A DNA stretch of 64,000 nucleotides from Bradysia coprophila (lineage: Eukaryota > Arthropoda > Insecta > Diptera > Sciaridae): assembly GCF_014529535.1 (NCBI RefSeq), contig NC_050737.1, positions 2,574,447 to 2,638,446 on the forward strand, given 5' to 3'. Each line of letters starts with the position of its first letter. Position 1 is the stretch's first letter. A model generated the notes under the pieces. It saw only the letters and a list, made by a program, of their open reading frames with translations, was not told the DNA's origin and searched no databases. A program made the position numbers and the translations under genes. Of the stretch, positions 22,217 through 34,400 are shown piece by piece.

Positions 22217-23195
22217 AAGTCGCAGCAAACGCTCCGACTGTTCTGATGCCTTGTTTCAATAAATTTTGAGCCATAAATTTATTCAAATTATTCAACAGTA
22301 TATCGTCTAAAGCGCCGTTTAAATTATGAAACACCAAATTTAGAAGAAGCAAGGAAGGCATCGGGGAATTTGGCACGCGAAACAAAAAACTGACATTTTT
22401 AACATCCATTTTTCACAACCTCGCACACGTAAATTTAATGCTATGAATATTTGTTATCCCTGTCAAAATTTTGGTAACGGGAAATTTTGTGCGAGTTCAC
22501 CTTTTACGTAGTTGAAAAATGTGTCGTCTTAAGTACTGTGTGCCAGATTACCCTACGCCGAGTTATAAATTCTCGAGCGTTGTAAACACTTGGGAAGCAA
22601 AGGAAGGTCGTCAGCTCTCAAATAAAGGAAGGTGCTGAAACTTCGTCTTACCGACGCAATCTATTCTTAAGAAAAGGAAGACAAATTTTTACCAACTTTT
22701 TCAGATTTGTCCTTACTTAAAGAAAATCTAAACTTTGAGGCAAAAATTCATTCAGAAATCACCAAAACTTCTTTCTTGCCGAAACATCTCCTTCAAGAGC
22801 TGTGTACTGATAATATAAATATTATATCGGTCCACTTTTCTTGCTTTCAAACCGAAAAATTAGAAAAATTGATTTCATCTTCATCGCAAGACGGTAAAAG
22901 AAACACGATTTGAAACATTCCTAAAAATAATTTAAAATATATTTGAGGTATTACACTTTTTGTTTGTACTTTAACGGTGTTCATTTTGTGTTTTCATCTA
23001 AAAATAGTAACATCCTAAGTAAATAACGTGTGTTCATCGTGTTCATCAACTGTTTGGTTAAAATGTGTCATAATAAAACTAGGAACTCTATTCAAATAAC
23101 AACCGTGAGATACACAAATGATCTAGTCAACAAACCGAAAACGGTGTAAAATTTTGTCTACTTTATCCATGTAAGATGTTCCAACGAAAATCAAA
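22217..23195. other. Spacer with no recognised gene
   Basis: No supported reading frame. It probably includes the 3' untranslated region of the small gene that ends at 23,196 on the minus strand. The rest shows no repeats or structures that I can name. Confidence 0.4.
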
Positions 23196-23736
23196 TCACA
23201 AATTTACAACCAAATCGGAAAGTAATTCTGAATAATTCTTTGAAGACTTCAGCGATTTTTTCAAACCACGACAATCCTCCTCCGGCGACATTAACGGGTC
23301 ATCCAAGAGTTTAAGCACTTTGTAACTGTCTTCGTCTTCAGCAATTGTTTTGGTTTTACTTTCCCTATGACTTCCCACAGACGATTCACCAATTTTTGCC
23401 TCTGCATGTTCGTTGTCCTGATGCTTTAAAATTTTAAACAAACTGAATAACAAATTGGTGTCTGGTGCTGATGTAATTTTTATTTGTCCAGTGCGTGTAT
23501 TAAGTATTTCATTCCTATCCACAATGCATTCGTCCAGATTCTTATTCGGTCGATTCGGTTGTTGCCAAAATGATTTTGGAAATTTCCGATATTTCATTGG
23601 AATACCTTGAAAACTTGATAGATTTACATCGTTCTGTATGCAAGTTGTAAAAGAACGTACCTCCTATTGGAATATTAGTCTCATCGGTCCGTTGTCGCTG
23701 CAATTTGTTTGCACGGCGTTTACGTTTATTCTTCAT
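23196..23736 (-). CDS. Unrecognised 161-aa protein, two exons
   Basis: Coding exons are 23661..23736 and 23196..23605 (complement), joined over a 55-bp intron with donor G|GTACGT and acceptor TTTTCAAG. The phase-1 join restores one frame, giving ...NIPIGGIPMKYRKFPKSFW.... The start MKNKRKRRANKLQRQR is strongly basic and could be a nuclear or nucleolar targeting signal. The middle contains KYRKFPKSFWQQPNRPNKN and the C-terminal half is acidic and serine-rich. There is no signal peptide or membrane helix. I do not recognise a family. The other possible acceptor (CATACAG) would leave an intron of only 27 bp, so it was not used. Confidence 0.62.
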
Positions 23737-26695
23737 CGTAGCCACTCACTGTATTTTTAGTAGACAATCGAATAAATAAAGACTCTTTTCCTGACTTTCA
23801 TATTACTTCATCTACTTGGTATCAGATGATTATTGACATTGCGTATATTGGGTCTAGGTCAGTAATATGTCCATTGTGTTATCATGGAAACCGATTCACC
23901 CAAACAGGCCATTATGGAGTTCGCTTTTAATAGTATATATCAACCATATACCAGCGGTGTGAATAAAAGTGTATACTTTATGTAATTTAGTCGTATACAA
24001 TTCTCTTGTATTCGTTTTCATTTCTTTAAATTTGAGTCCAAGTTTAATTAGAATTCCTGAGCATATAATTACCACGACCAGTTGCAATTTGCTGTTTCTT
24101 TTTGTAGAAAACAAAATCGAATTATGTGCTAGATTTCTTCTTATTTGAAATGTTTGAGAGAGCTTGAACGATAATTTAAGACTAACATTTAACCGATCAC
24201 CGGATGTCACGGCTTAGTTTCTAAATGTAGACTTATCCAACAAAAACGTAAAAATCTATCAAACCAAAATTTAAACTGTACTCTTATTGATTGTGCTATA
24301 TAATTTCAATACACAAGTTTCCCTGGGCGCCGATTCTCGAAACAAGTTACGAAAATACGAGAATCGTCGCCTGACCTTTAGTGAAAATATTCAATAAAAG
24401 CACAATGATGAATGCTGGAAGCAGACTAAATCGACATTAATTAAAATACATTGTTGTTCCACACTGATCCCATCACACTGAATGAACAAAAGACTGTAAA
24501 GAAGACTATTAATAAGTAAAGATGAAACACGAACAAAGATTCTAACAATAATAACATCAACAATAACAGGGAAGGAATCGTATCAAAATACCGGTATCAA
24601 ATCTGCTACTTCGTTTGATCGTTTGAATTTTCAACATGTAACATATCATTTCCATGTCTTTTACTTCAACAGACTAAACATTCTTTTTGTCATATTTAAA
24701 GACAGCACAACTGGTGGAATCGCTAGAGCACAGATTCTAATGAATTTAAGAATTCGTAACTTAACAGTTGTCATTTTTAAATATTAACAAGTTACGATGG
24801 TTCTTAAAGTTACGTATATCATGTATCTTAACTTTAAAACACTACCTTGGTAATACTGACACATACTTGATGCAATAGATTAAGGTTAGCTAGTTTAGTA
24901 TCTGATTTTACGTAGCAGGGGTTTTCCGTTTGAAATAAAATGAAACTCCTTCTACTGCGTTTCAATATTTATTTTATCAATCTTACATCTACTGGATGCT
25001 AAAACAGAAACATTCCCGAACGGTTTCGGAACAACAGTTGGTATAATGCACGTGTAACTTGTAACTTGTAAAAATTAAAATCAAAGCCCACCTCTGACCA
25101 GTGGCGATGGTGGTGGCTCGCTTGACGAACAACTAATGAGAGAACAAATGCCATACTATATCCATAGACAACAAAATTCAATCAGAAAATATATTCTAAG
25201 GCTATTTTGCTGGGTTAGTCGTTTTATGATGTCAATTTAAAAATATTTGTACATCTCATTGAAATATGTTGATATTGCAATAAAATATTAGTAAAGGACT
25301 CATCTTTAGCTTTTTTTAGTAGATAATCTTAGTAAGATTGGACATTTGAAGGAGACATTGATGGACTGAAAATAATTTCGTAAAATTGCTTTCAGTGTTG
25401 CCATCAATATGACTTTCACATGGGAGCGCCGATGCTAATCTAAACCCAAAAATTACAAATTACATGGGAAAATATTTGTTTAAAAATTACAGCACCACCA
25501 TCCCATCTCTAGAGTGTAACTCTATGATTCGATCACAGCTGTTATTTGCCCTCACCTCCGAATTTACTTCGCGTAAGTATAAGTAACTACTATATTTTAC
25601 TCAGCGCTGTGTTGTCCAGCGAGATAAATAGCAAGACTGTGACACTGTATACTCGGGTTGCTTACTGGGGTGACACCCGCGGATTTTCATAGTATACATT
25701 AGTAAAAACATTAGAAGCGGCGTGTTCCCGCGTATCTAATAAAATTGACCTCTTCAGCCTTGATAAATAGGACAAATGATGTGTGAAGGGCTCGATTACA
25801 CAATCGCCCTGGTAAATCCATTCTCCATCAATTCTACCATAGATATATAATCTACTTTCTAACATTCAGTAGGTCTACGTTTTGCGACACTTTTAAATGT
25901 TGTACAATATTAATCAAATTTCTAAACTAAAAGAGAAAAACAAAAAGCATAAAGCTGATTAATTATTATTTCAATTTTCTTATTTTGTTTGTTTTTAAAC
26001 TAATTAATATATCAGAATGGATATACTATACTAGTCTTATATCCATCGTCACGGTTAAATTTTGTTGGTATATATTACATAAAAAAAGCAAAATATAGTT
26101 GAATGAACTTATCACGCTTCAAATTTGGTTAAAAACATTTTTTTTTTGCTAAGTGTTTATGTTGGCATAATATAGACCGAAAAACTCTCGATGTGTTCAA
26201 TTGTTGATTTTTTTTTGCACATATCAAAATATGGTATCAATTCACCGACGAAAAAAGAATTAATTGGTTACACCGCACGTAATATTGCATTGGAGATAAT
26301 TTTATGAATGGTATCAAGATTTTAGCGTATTTTTGTTTGTAATTTGGTTCATGGGAGTAATTACATTTTGATGTACAACTCCTATAGCTGGACAATACTC
26401 TATGATACACAATGAAAGCGGAAATTCATTTATAAGATTCTGTTGGCTCTTGAGGAACTAGCACGGGCATAGTATTGACTCTGTTCCTTAAAAGCGTTCT
26501 AAGTGATCTTACATGCCTTTACGTTATGTTACTTTGCCTGAAACCCCGTTTTTTTGTTAATTTAATTTCACTGCCAAAAGCGAAGCGTTGTAAATCAATG
26601 TGTTTGCTGTTGGTTCTGGTAACAAAATTGAATTCTAGATATTTCAACACCCGCAAATTGTAACTGTACATGAGCGTGCTACTGTTTATAGCAAC
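23737..26695. other. Spacer with scattered MITE fragments
   Basis: No convincing gene. Two fragments of the GTTACGAA-type MITE family are visible: near 24,330-24,372 (GCGCCGATTCTCG facing CGAGAATCGTCGC) and 24,735-24,830 (ATTCGTAACTTAACAGTTGTC with an inverted partner). The remainder is AT-rich with only short open frames on both strands. Confidence 0.4.
24735..24830. mobile_element. Decayed MITE of the AACTTGACAGTT family
   Basis: GAATTTAAGAATTCGTAACTT and AACAGTTGTCA at the left are mirrored by AACAAGTTACGATGGTTCTTAA at the right. The block is the same as in the elements at 7,105-7,708, with more mismatches. Confidence 0.5.
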
Positions 26696-27301
26696 GTGTC
26701 TTCGAAAGATAAGGATGAAGTGCTTCATCCTTCTGTTGAGATTAATGTTTCAGATGTTTTAGGTGAGTTTGGCTTGTTGCTCTATCAGTGTAGATTGTCA
26801 GTGCCGTTGACTCGTGTGATACAGAAATCGGTTAGGATTGTAACTTGTCAGGAGCTCACACGTGTTATTAAGGATTTAGTTAGAAAGAACGACCTTGATT
26901 CTTGGATGAAGCTGATGGCTTTTCCATATATCGTTCTTAGTAGTAAGTCTAAAGGGAATGATGGCATAAATGTTATCAGGAAGAATTTAGTTGCTTTTGC
27001 AGAGTGTACTGATGTTAACCAGGCTCTGTCTAAAGTTGTAGAAACTAAGGGGATCCCTTTTAGCTTTAAGTTTGTTGACGAGGAGAGTGTGGTGGTTAAT
27101 ACTGCGACTAGGAAAGTGAGTGAAGGAGATATTAGGGGTGCATTGAGAGCTTTGTGCTCAAATGAGTCAGTGGCTCCGCAGGTGAAAAAAGAGGTGAAAA
27201 TAGACTTCGAGATATCACCGACTGAGGTAGGAGATGTAGTTAAGGCTATTAGGAGTTCCCCTTTGAGTTCGTCAGGAGGGATAGGTTGCACTACCTCTTA
27301 A
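26696..27301 (+). pseudogene. Truncated retroelement-like ORF (pre-reverse-transcriptase region)
   Basis: This 201-codon open frame is distinctly richer in G than its surroundings. It contains, in order, WMKLMAFPYIVLSSKSKG (residues about 71-88), a segment ending GALRALCSNESVAP (about 149-162), and VGDVVKAIRSSPLSSSGGIG near the end. This order resembles the region just before the reverse transcriptase domain in a group of invertebrate retroelement proteins, whose version reads roughly SW..L..FP, then a CS/ASD.(S/T)VAP motif, then a glycine-rich GG.DG stretch. The frame stops exactly where the polymerase domain should begin and no RT motifs follow. The first ATG may not be the native start. 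It is most likely a relic; a domesticated gene is an alternative. Confidence 0.5.
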
Positions 27302-30300
27302 GGATAGGCAAGAGAGGCCACAGCCTTCATACTGTCTATATTTTTCGATGCACAAGAGAAGATAAAAAGATGAACTTTTGTTCGGTGAAGTTATATAGTT
27401 CCTGGGTATGCTCAAATGTTTCAGTAAAACGCAATTCTTGTTCATGATAAAATTTTATTTATTTAATTGGAAATGAATTATTATTCGTATTGATAATTAT
27501 TCGTCTTCCTCTTCTTCTTTTTCTTTGTTTTGAATAGGATTCTTTAACAAAAATAATTAAAAATTCTCCGGCCGTATAAATTGCATTGTATCAATGCTCG
27601 AATACTTAAAAAAAAATAATTGTGGAAGGTGGGAATGTGGAATTGGTATATTGACACGGTTCTTACAACATTATGTAACCATATACTGTATGGGAGGTGT
27701 TTTTTTCTTACTTGTTTTCGATAAGATAATAGTTTTTGTAAAGGACACAACGAGTGGGAAAATATTTTAAATTTGTTTTCGTTAATGATGAATTCACATT
27801 AATTATTAGACAAATCAAACACTAAAACGCTTTTTCCTTTCTTCATATTTTATAAATACCTAAGAGTGCTGTGTGCTGGTCTTATTTATTAGATCAGTTT
27901 ATATTTATCTAATTATATAATAGGTCGGTCATCAGCATTTTGTGTATGTTAAATGTTGAATTACCTAATTGAAAGATTTTTTTTTGCGCTGCATGTACAA
28001 TTTGTTCATTTTAAGCAATTGAGATAATTTAATTCTTCAATAGAATTCACATTTTTTATAGCCCACATATTTGAATACATTTCACATGTTATGAGATTAG
28101 CCTAAGTGGCTATCGTAGAACCATAAACTGTATTGAGACGACGTAAAAGGCAATTAGTTATAAAATGTTGAGAAAATGGAAATTGATAAGAATATATGAA
28201 AAGCTCACAGTTTTTGTTCATCGTACAAAGTCGTCACTAACTACAACGTTTGCTCTACCGTTTCCTTTAAGTTCTTCAGACTATTAGAAATAGAGTTATG
28301 CTACCATTTCAAATATAACAGAGGTAGAAAGATTTGCTGATACAAATATACATCACGAACGCAATGACTTTTGTTAGTTTATTAACACCAACAGATCAGG
28401 CCTGCGCAAGCTCTGCATTCAGGCATCAATTTCAGATCATTCAAAATTAACTCAATTGCCTTAAATGTTTACGTAGGCAATAGATCAAAATTGTAATTTA
28501 TAGTCAACCGCACTAGCTTTCCGATGCATATATCGGTGCTGTAACAGTAAACGTATTCAAACTTTACTTTCTAAACTTCCAGTTCAGTCTGACAGACGAA
28601 CCTAAAGTTGTCATGTGAAGAGATAAAATAATAATACGTTTACTGCTGAATTGTCGCGAAATTTCGTAAGTAGTGCCTAATAATTTCACTAAATTTTATT
28701 AAAAAAATGTACTAAATTTGGTGATTTTTTTAAGTGAAATTTATTAAAATAATTCTCTTGTCGTAGGTCAATTTGAAATTTCCGGACAACTTTAAAGCTA
28801 AGGTCTAGTACATGGTTAGGCTTTTTCACATACAATTTCGAACTGTAAATGGTTGCCCCAAAATTGTACTAGAATATTCAACGAACAAATTGTACGCTCA
28901 GTTAAACACATTTTCAACATAGTACCATTACGCTACTACAACTTTATCAATAAATGTACAAAAATTAGAAGCATTTTATAATTCTCAATTCCGATTCGTC
29001 GTTTCCCATCGAAACTATACATAATATATTCGGCGCGCTACTCATTTGACATTTTCTGTTTTGCTTTCTTTAAATTCAGATATATAAAAAAATCTCACAT
29101 TTACTTTCTCATCAATAATTTAGTTTTTATAGTGACCATCCATCATTGTGATTCTAGCCGTTCTTCTCATCTCTCTTCTGATTATTTATAATGAATGCTG
29201 TGCCGAAAAATCATTTTTCATTAGCGATTTTTTCCGTTTTTGTTTAAAAAAAAATTATATTTTCGTTTAAATAAAAATAAAATTCATCTAAGATCACTTA
29301 AACTTACCATCTAATAACTAAAAAATTATATTTTACATTCTAACTGTGGTTTCTATTGCATATCATATATAGACAACCAATGGTTCGAATTCATCTCTTT
29401 CTTCTTTCTTTATTTCAAAAAATATTTTCTATGTTCTTTTTCCTAGATAAGTTTAAATTAAAATTAATTTTCAACCACACAAACTCTCATTTTCATCAAT
29501 TTTTGTTTTTGTTTTGTTATTTTCGTCCACCATCAATTTTTTCGTGCGTTTTGTTTGTCCCAATAATCGAATAAATGAACTCACTAAAATTTATCACTAA
29601 ATGAAATTGGTATAAGTGCTTTAATGTCTGAATGTTGGAATGAATAGTTTCCCAATATGCGACATTAGACTTAATCATGTTATATACACGTACTGTACAA
29701 ACACACACGCACACACACGCATAACCGGCCTATTGGCGGCGACCAAAATGCAGGCTACTGGCCAAATAAAACCAACTGTTAGAATTTCCACTTGCAGAAG
29801 TATTTCTGTTTAAATCTTTGACCTATTTTTGCGACAACTGTTTATCGAAATTTAATCAAAAATTATGATCATACAGGCAGTCGTGCAGTAGTAAACTCGA
29901 CAATATAGTCCAATCGTAGATCTGCAGTTGGTGTTGTCTATGTTGAAAATTGCAAGTGTTATAGGAAGGAATGTATTCACGGTTAAACCTCTCAACAAGT
30001 CAACTTCAGATTCAACCTGACAGTTCAAGCCTTGAATACGTTCCTTGCCGTAGCGCCGACTAAGAGACAGCCTCTGGCACCAACTACAACTCTTACTGCT
30101 TTTGAACAATTGGAGGAAAGTATTGGACGGCTAACACCTCTGGGTGTAGAGAATTCTTTCGCCCTTTTTTTTAAACAACCCTTAATCAACCTTACAAATT
30201 TGTTTTCTTGAAAAACTTTGTTTCCCGTTCTGTGACACTGATAGGAATCACGATTTGCTGCCGATCCGACCCAACAAAATTCACAACCGAAGCATATCAT

Positions 30301-31454
30301 ATTTCCATTCTTTATCGTATCGTACAACTCACGACAATGCGAAATGAAGTGGAAAATGCTGTGGAAAGAAATGGAGCGGAATTCACGATAATTTTTTCAT
30401 TATTGCAATGTTCTGTGCCTCTGCTGCGGTAATATGATCACAGACAGTGTCGCTCCTTTATGAAACAAAAATTTAATTTTTAATCTGCAATGTTTATTCA
30501 GCGATTCAGTTGGAAAGGAAAATCATAAAAAAAGAGTAAATCAAACGGCATTAGAGAGGTACCATGTCAATTTCTCAATTGCTCACATTTGTTCTTTAGA
30601 TTCGGAAACACACGAGTAGATTTAGCTACTTGAGATCGGACAATTCTTCTACGTTTAGACCGCAAACACACAACGAATCTTACGTTGCTGAGATCGACAA
30701 TTATGGTTCGTTTTCCATTGTAATCCGATACTTCAAACAGACAGCATAAGTGTCGATCGTAGTCGTGTGTTTTCGACCTTGCCATTCTAATCCGATTAGC
30801 ACGTCGAATAATGGAAAACGTAGGATAATTGTCGATTTCAGCAAAAGCAACATTGTTCGTGTTCTTTCGGCCTTAGCAAGGCTATTACCTTCGATCAAAA
30901 CATTTTGGTTTCTATCCCGTTCCGTTTATTAAAAATTAATTAATTAAAAATACAGACAACCAATACTGACTCCACTGACCTGCGCTCTGCTTCAAATAAA
31001 TAAAAAGAAATGACGGAAAGAGATAGAAAAACAGTTTTATTTTGATACAATTTTATGAACCCGTTCCCGTCCTGCCAATTTTTCTTTCTTTCTTTTTTTT
31101 TCTTCTTCTTCTTCATCATCATCACACAATTACATATTGCCTTATTCCAAAAAACTTAAGAACAATTTTTTATGCTTAAAATTAAAATTAAATAATTGGA
31201 ATACTAAACTAAAAACCACACGCAAAAAGAAAACTGTGTAAAGTGTTGTGTTGTTGTTGGTTGTTATTAATTAGTATAAATTGGCAGAGACTGCAAATTC
31301 AATTTTTTTATGTATAATAAAATAAATGAAAAATGCTAAAATACAACATTAACATGATTCCGATAAATAATTTATCATACAAAAAAGAAAAAAAAATTAA
31401 AATATTTCATAAATTGGCCTCGAAATCATTTCATACATAAATAAATGTATTGCT
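27302..31454. other. Long spacer with no recognised gene
   Basis: Very AT-rich, especially 27,440-29,700. I see CA-type repeats near 29,700-29,720, a pyrimidine-rich TTC stretch near 31,080-31,120, and a short inverted pair around 29,726-29,767 (GGCCTATTGGC facing a later TGGCC). An open stretch on the minus strand near 29,900-30,330 has cysteine-rich translation but no splice sites or motif I can support. The right end holds the 3' untranslated region of topoisomerase I. Confidence 0.4.
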
Positions 31455-34400
31455 CTAGAAGTGGTAGTCCTCGGTGGCCATATCTATAGCCCAACGGAAC
31501 TTGTCCCGTTGGGTTTTGTTGTAAATTTTGTCGATGGGAACGCCATGCTTTTTGCACCTAAAAAAAACAAAAAAGAATATTGCCATTGTTGATCAAACAT
31601 CTCGATTTTACTGCAATAGAAACGCTAAACATGAAATGGGCTACAGAAATACGGATTGTTGACTCCCTCCTGGGGTTTATAGGGCCATTTTTACCAAATA
31701 AAATTACGAAAACGAAAAATCGTGGAAAATCACTTACCAAGCAACTGAAATTCTTGGATCCAAATAATTTAATTTTGATGTACCCAATGCAATTGTTTTA
31801 TTCTCATCGCGGTCAGTCTCTTGTAATTCCAATTTAGTCATTTGTTCCCTACACCGTTCCAGTTGTTTCTTCTTTTTGTCGGCTTGCATTTTCTCTTTCA
31901 TCGAACCTCGTTTGGCCGCTTTAACTGCATCCTAAGATAATTTGTGGAAAACAGAGAGATTAGTGTCATGATGCGGACATTGCCGATTGGACGATCGGTT
32001 AATTTTATAACGAATGTCTGCAGAGCTCTTACGAAAGTAAGACAGTGAATATCAAGGATGTAGTGAATCCATCATGCAGAGGGTTTCTTACGAAAGGGGG
32101 ACAATGAAGATCAAGAATGAATTTATCATGCAGGAGGTTTCAGAGAGAACTCCTTGGGAGAATTTTGAGGGAAAAGCTTTAGCTTGAAAATATGCTCAAA
32201 AGTCATAAATCTTTGATTGCAATTGGCGGTAATAGCCGAGATAGAAACATGGGATTCTTGTGAAATATTCAAATTTTGAACGATTCTCCACAAACATCTT
32301 TTTTTTCAACTCCGACACATCGCCTAGCAATGTAAAAAATGTCCGATCGGTTTGCTGGTTTAAACAATTCCCCGTATTCAAATTTATCTGAATGGTGAAT
32401 GGTTCGTCCAACTGTTATTCAAATAAAAATTAGGGAAAAATTCTCCTTACCTTTACTTCGACTTCTAAGTCATCCAGCTGTTCTCGTTTGACCCTAATTT
32501 TCTCCTTCAAGTTTTCCATACTTTTTTCGTGACTTTTCGGTACAGCACGCTGATGGTTACACAAAATAGCGACCGCTCGATTGGCCCGATTGTACGACAA
32601 CAATTTCTCTGGAATTGATGAGTTCGGATCGGTCATTTCGTTCAGTTGTGTTTGCAGTGTCCACGAAGCATTGTATGTACGGAACACTTTCGCCGTTAAG
32701 CCATCCATTAGATCTCGTAAATGCTCGTTCATCACAACAGTGTTCAAACGATCGAACAGATCGTCGCCTTCCTTTTTGTTTTCTTTGAATAATTCCAGAT
32801 TCTTGAACACTCGCTTCTCCACTTCCACCTCATTGTAGTACCGAATGGAATCTTTACCCAGAAAATCGAACACGACTACGTTCTCTTTGTCACCCATAGT
32901 TTTATGCAGTGCAATGTGTTCCACACGCAGAGAACAGCAACCGACCGTATCCGCCTGGTCTTCGTCTTTTTCGTTACCAGCTCTCAGCGCCAATTTGTCA
33001 ATGAAGTACAGTGCAACACCACGTTGTCGAATTCGCATTTCTTTCGATTTCCATTCCTCTTTGTACGTGTTTCGAATTTTGTCGATATGTTTGTGCAGCC
33101 GTCTGGCAGTTTCGTACTTTTGCCAATCTTTTTCACCCTTCAACTTGGAACTGGGATTCAACATAACATATTTCACTTGGCCCTGAACGTTTTCTGTCCA
33201 CGAAGCCAGCCACGTTACGGTATTGTCGTGCTTCACTTCTCGCCATTTGTGGCCCGGCGGCGCTTGAGGAACTTTACTATTTTTGGAACAATTGATTAAT
33301 ATATCCTCCGGCATGACACGTCTCTTGACCAAGCCCATTTTCGGATGTTCGCCACGGCCACGAAACAGTCCAGGCGGTTCGATACGGAAGTTTCCAATTT
33401 TCTCTTTGTGACCGTCAATTGTGCAAAATCCGTATTCCTTCATTAATGCCTCGTTTTCCGCTTTAAGGGCGGCCTTTTCTTCTTTCGTGCGACTTTTGTT
33501 CTTCTCCGATATACCTTGGAAATATGCATGCATTTTGCTAAAATCACAGTGTTTCAGTTTCGTAATTTTTTCGCGTTCCCTGGATGTCATTGCTTTTCTC
33601 CAATCGGAAAAGAAATTATCGTTGAATATTTGCTTGGTGCAGTAGTCGTTGTTCAACATTTTGGCATAGAAACAGGCAATTTCTTCCGCATCCTGGGACA
33701 GTTTCATCGCTTTGCCATCGTATTCGAATTTAATGTGATCGGGAAGTGGATCGTACGGTGGTGCAAATACGGGACCTTTGTGCTCTAAGAAATTCCATTT
33801 GACGCCATCTTCCCTTTTTTCCTCCTCCCACCTGGAATTGGACAAAAAAAATACGAAATTCAGATGGTACGTTTGTAAGAAAATCTGGCGCTGCTTAAAC
33901 TACTGATAAAGCATCGATGGGGAAATGAGATTTGAAATGAAGGGATGAAAGTAGAGGCCTCCGTCAGCTCAGATAAATATTGAACGAAAATTTTTCATTT
34001 AGACCAAAACGTCAGGAACTGATGTCAATCATTAGGACATGATACCTTGAAACGACGAAAAATGTTTGTTCCGGTCATTGTCATTTAGCGGTAGCCGGGT
34101 TCTAAGGAAGCTGGTTCACCAAATTTGAACCGAATCGAAAGTATTCGAGCCGAAAGCCGAACGAAATTTAGAAATATGCTCCATGGCTGGCTATCCATTT
34201 AGGGTCCTACTAGTGCTCAAAAACAAAAGTGCGAAGACAAATACTGTGTGACATATGACCTAGATATTCTTACACTGAGGTCGATGACCCACACTCAAAC
34301 AAGCACAACATTTCATGCTTTTCAGAGTTACACAACAGCAACGAAATGTAGACGTTGCCTCTGAGTTGTTAGGTTTGAAGATACGTCGGTAACATTGGAA

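Noticed and set aside
23606-23660. Alternative acceptor CATACAG for the 161-aa gene
   Set aside because: It would define a 27-bp intron, too short for spliceosomal removal, and does not restore the frame.
30025-30327. Cysteine-containing minus-strand frame near 30 kb
   Set aside because: It has no supporting splice sites and no family pattern. It could be a transposon remnant, but there is not enough evidence to list it.
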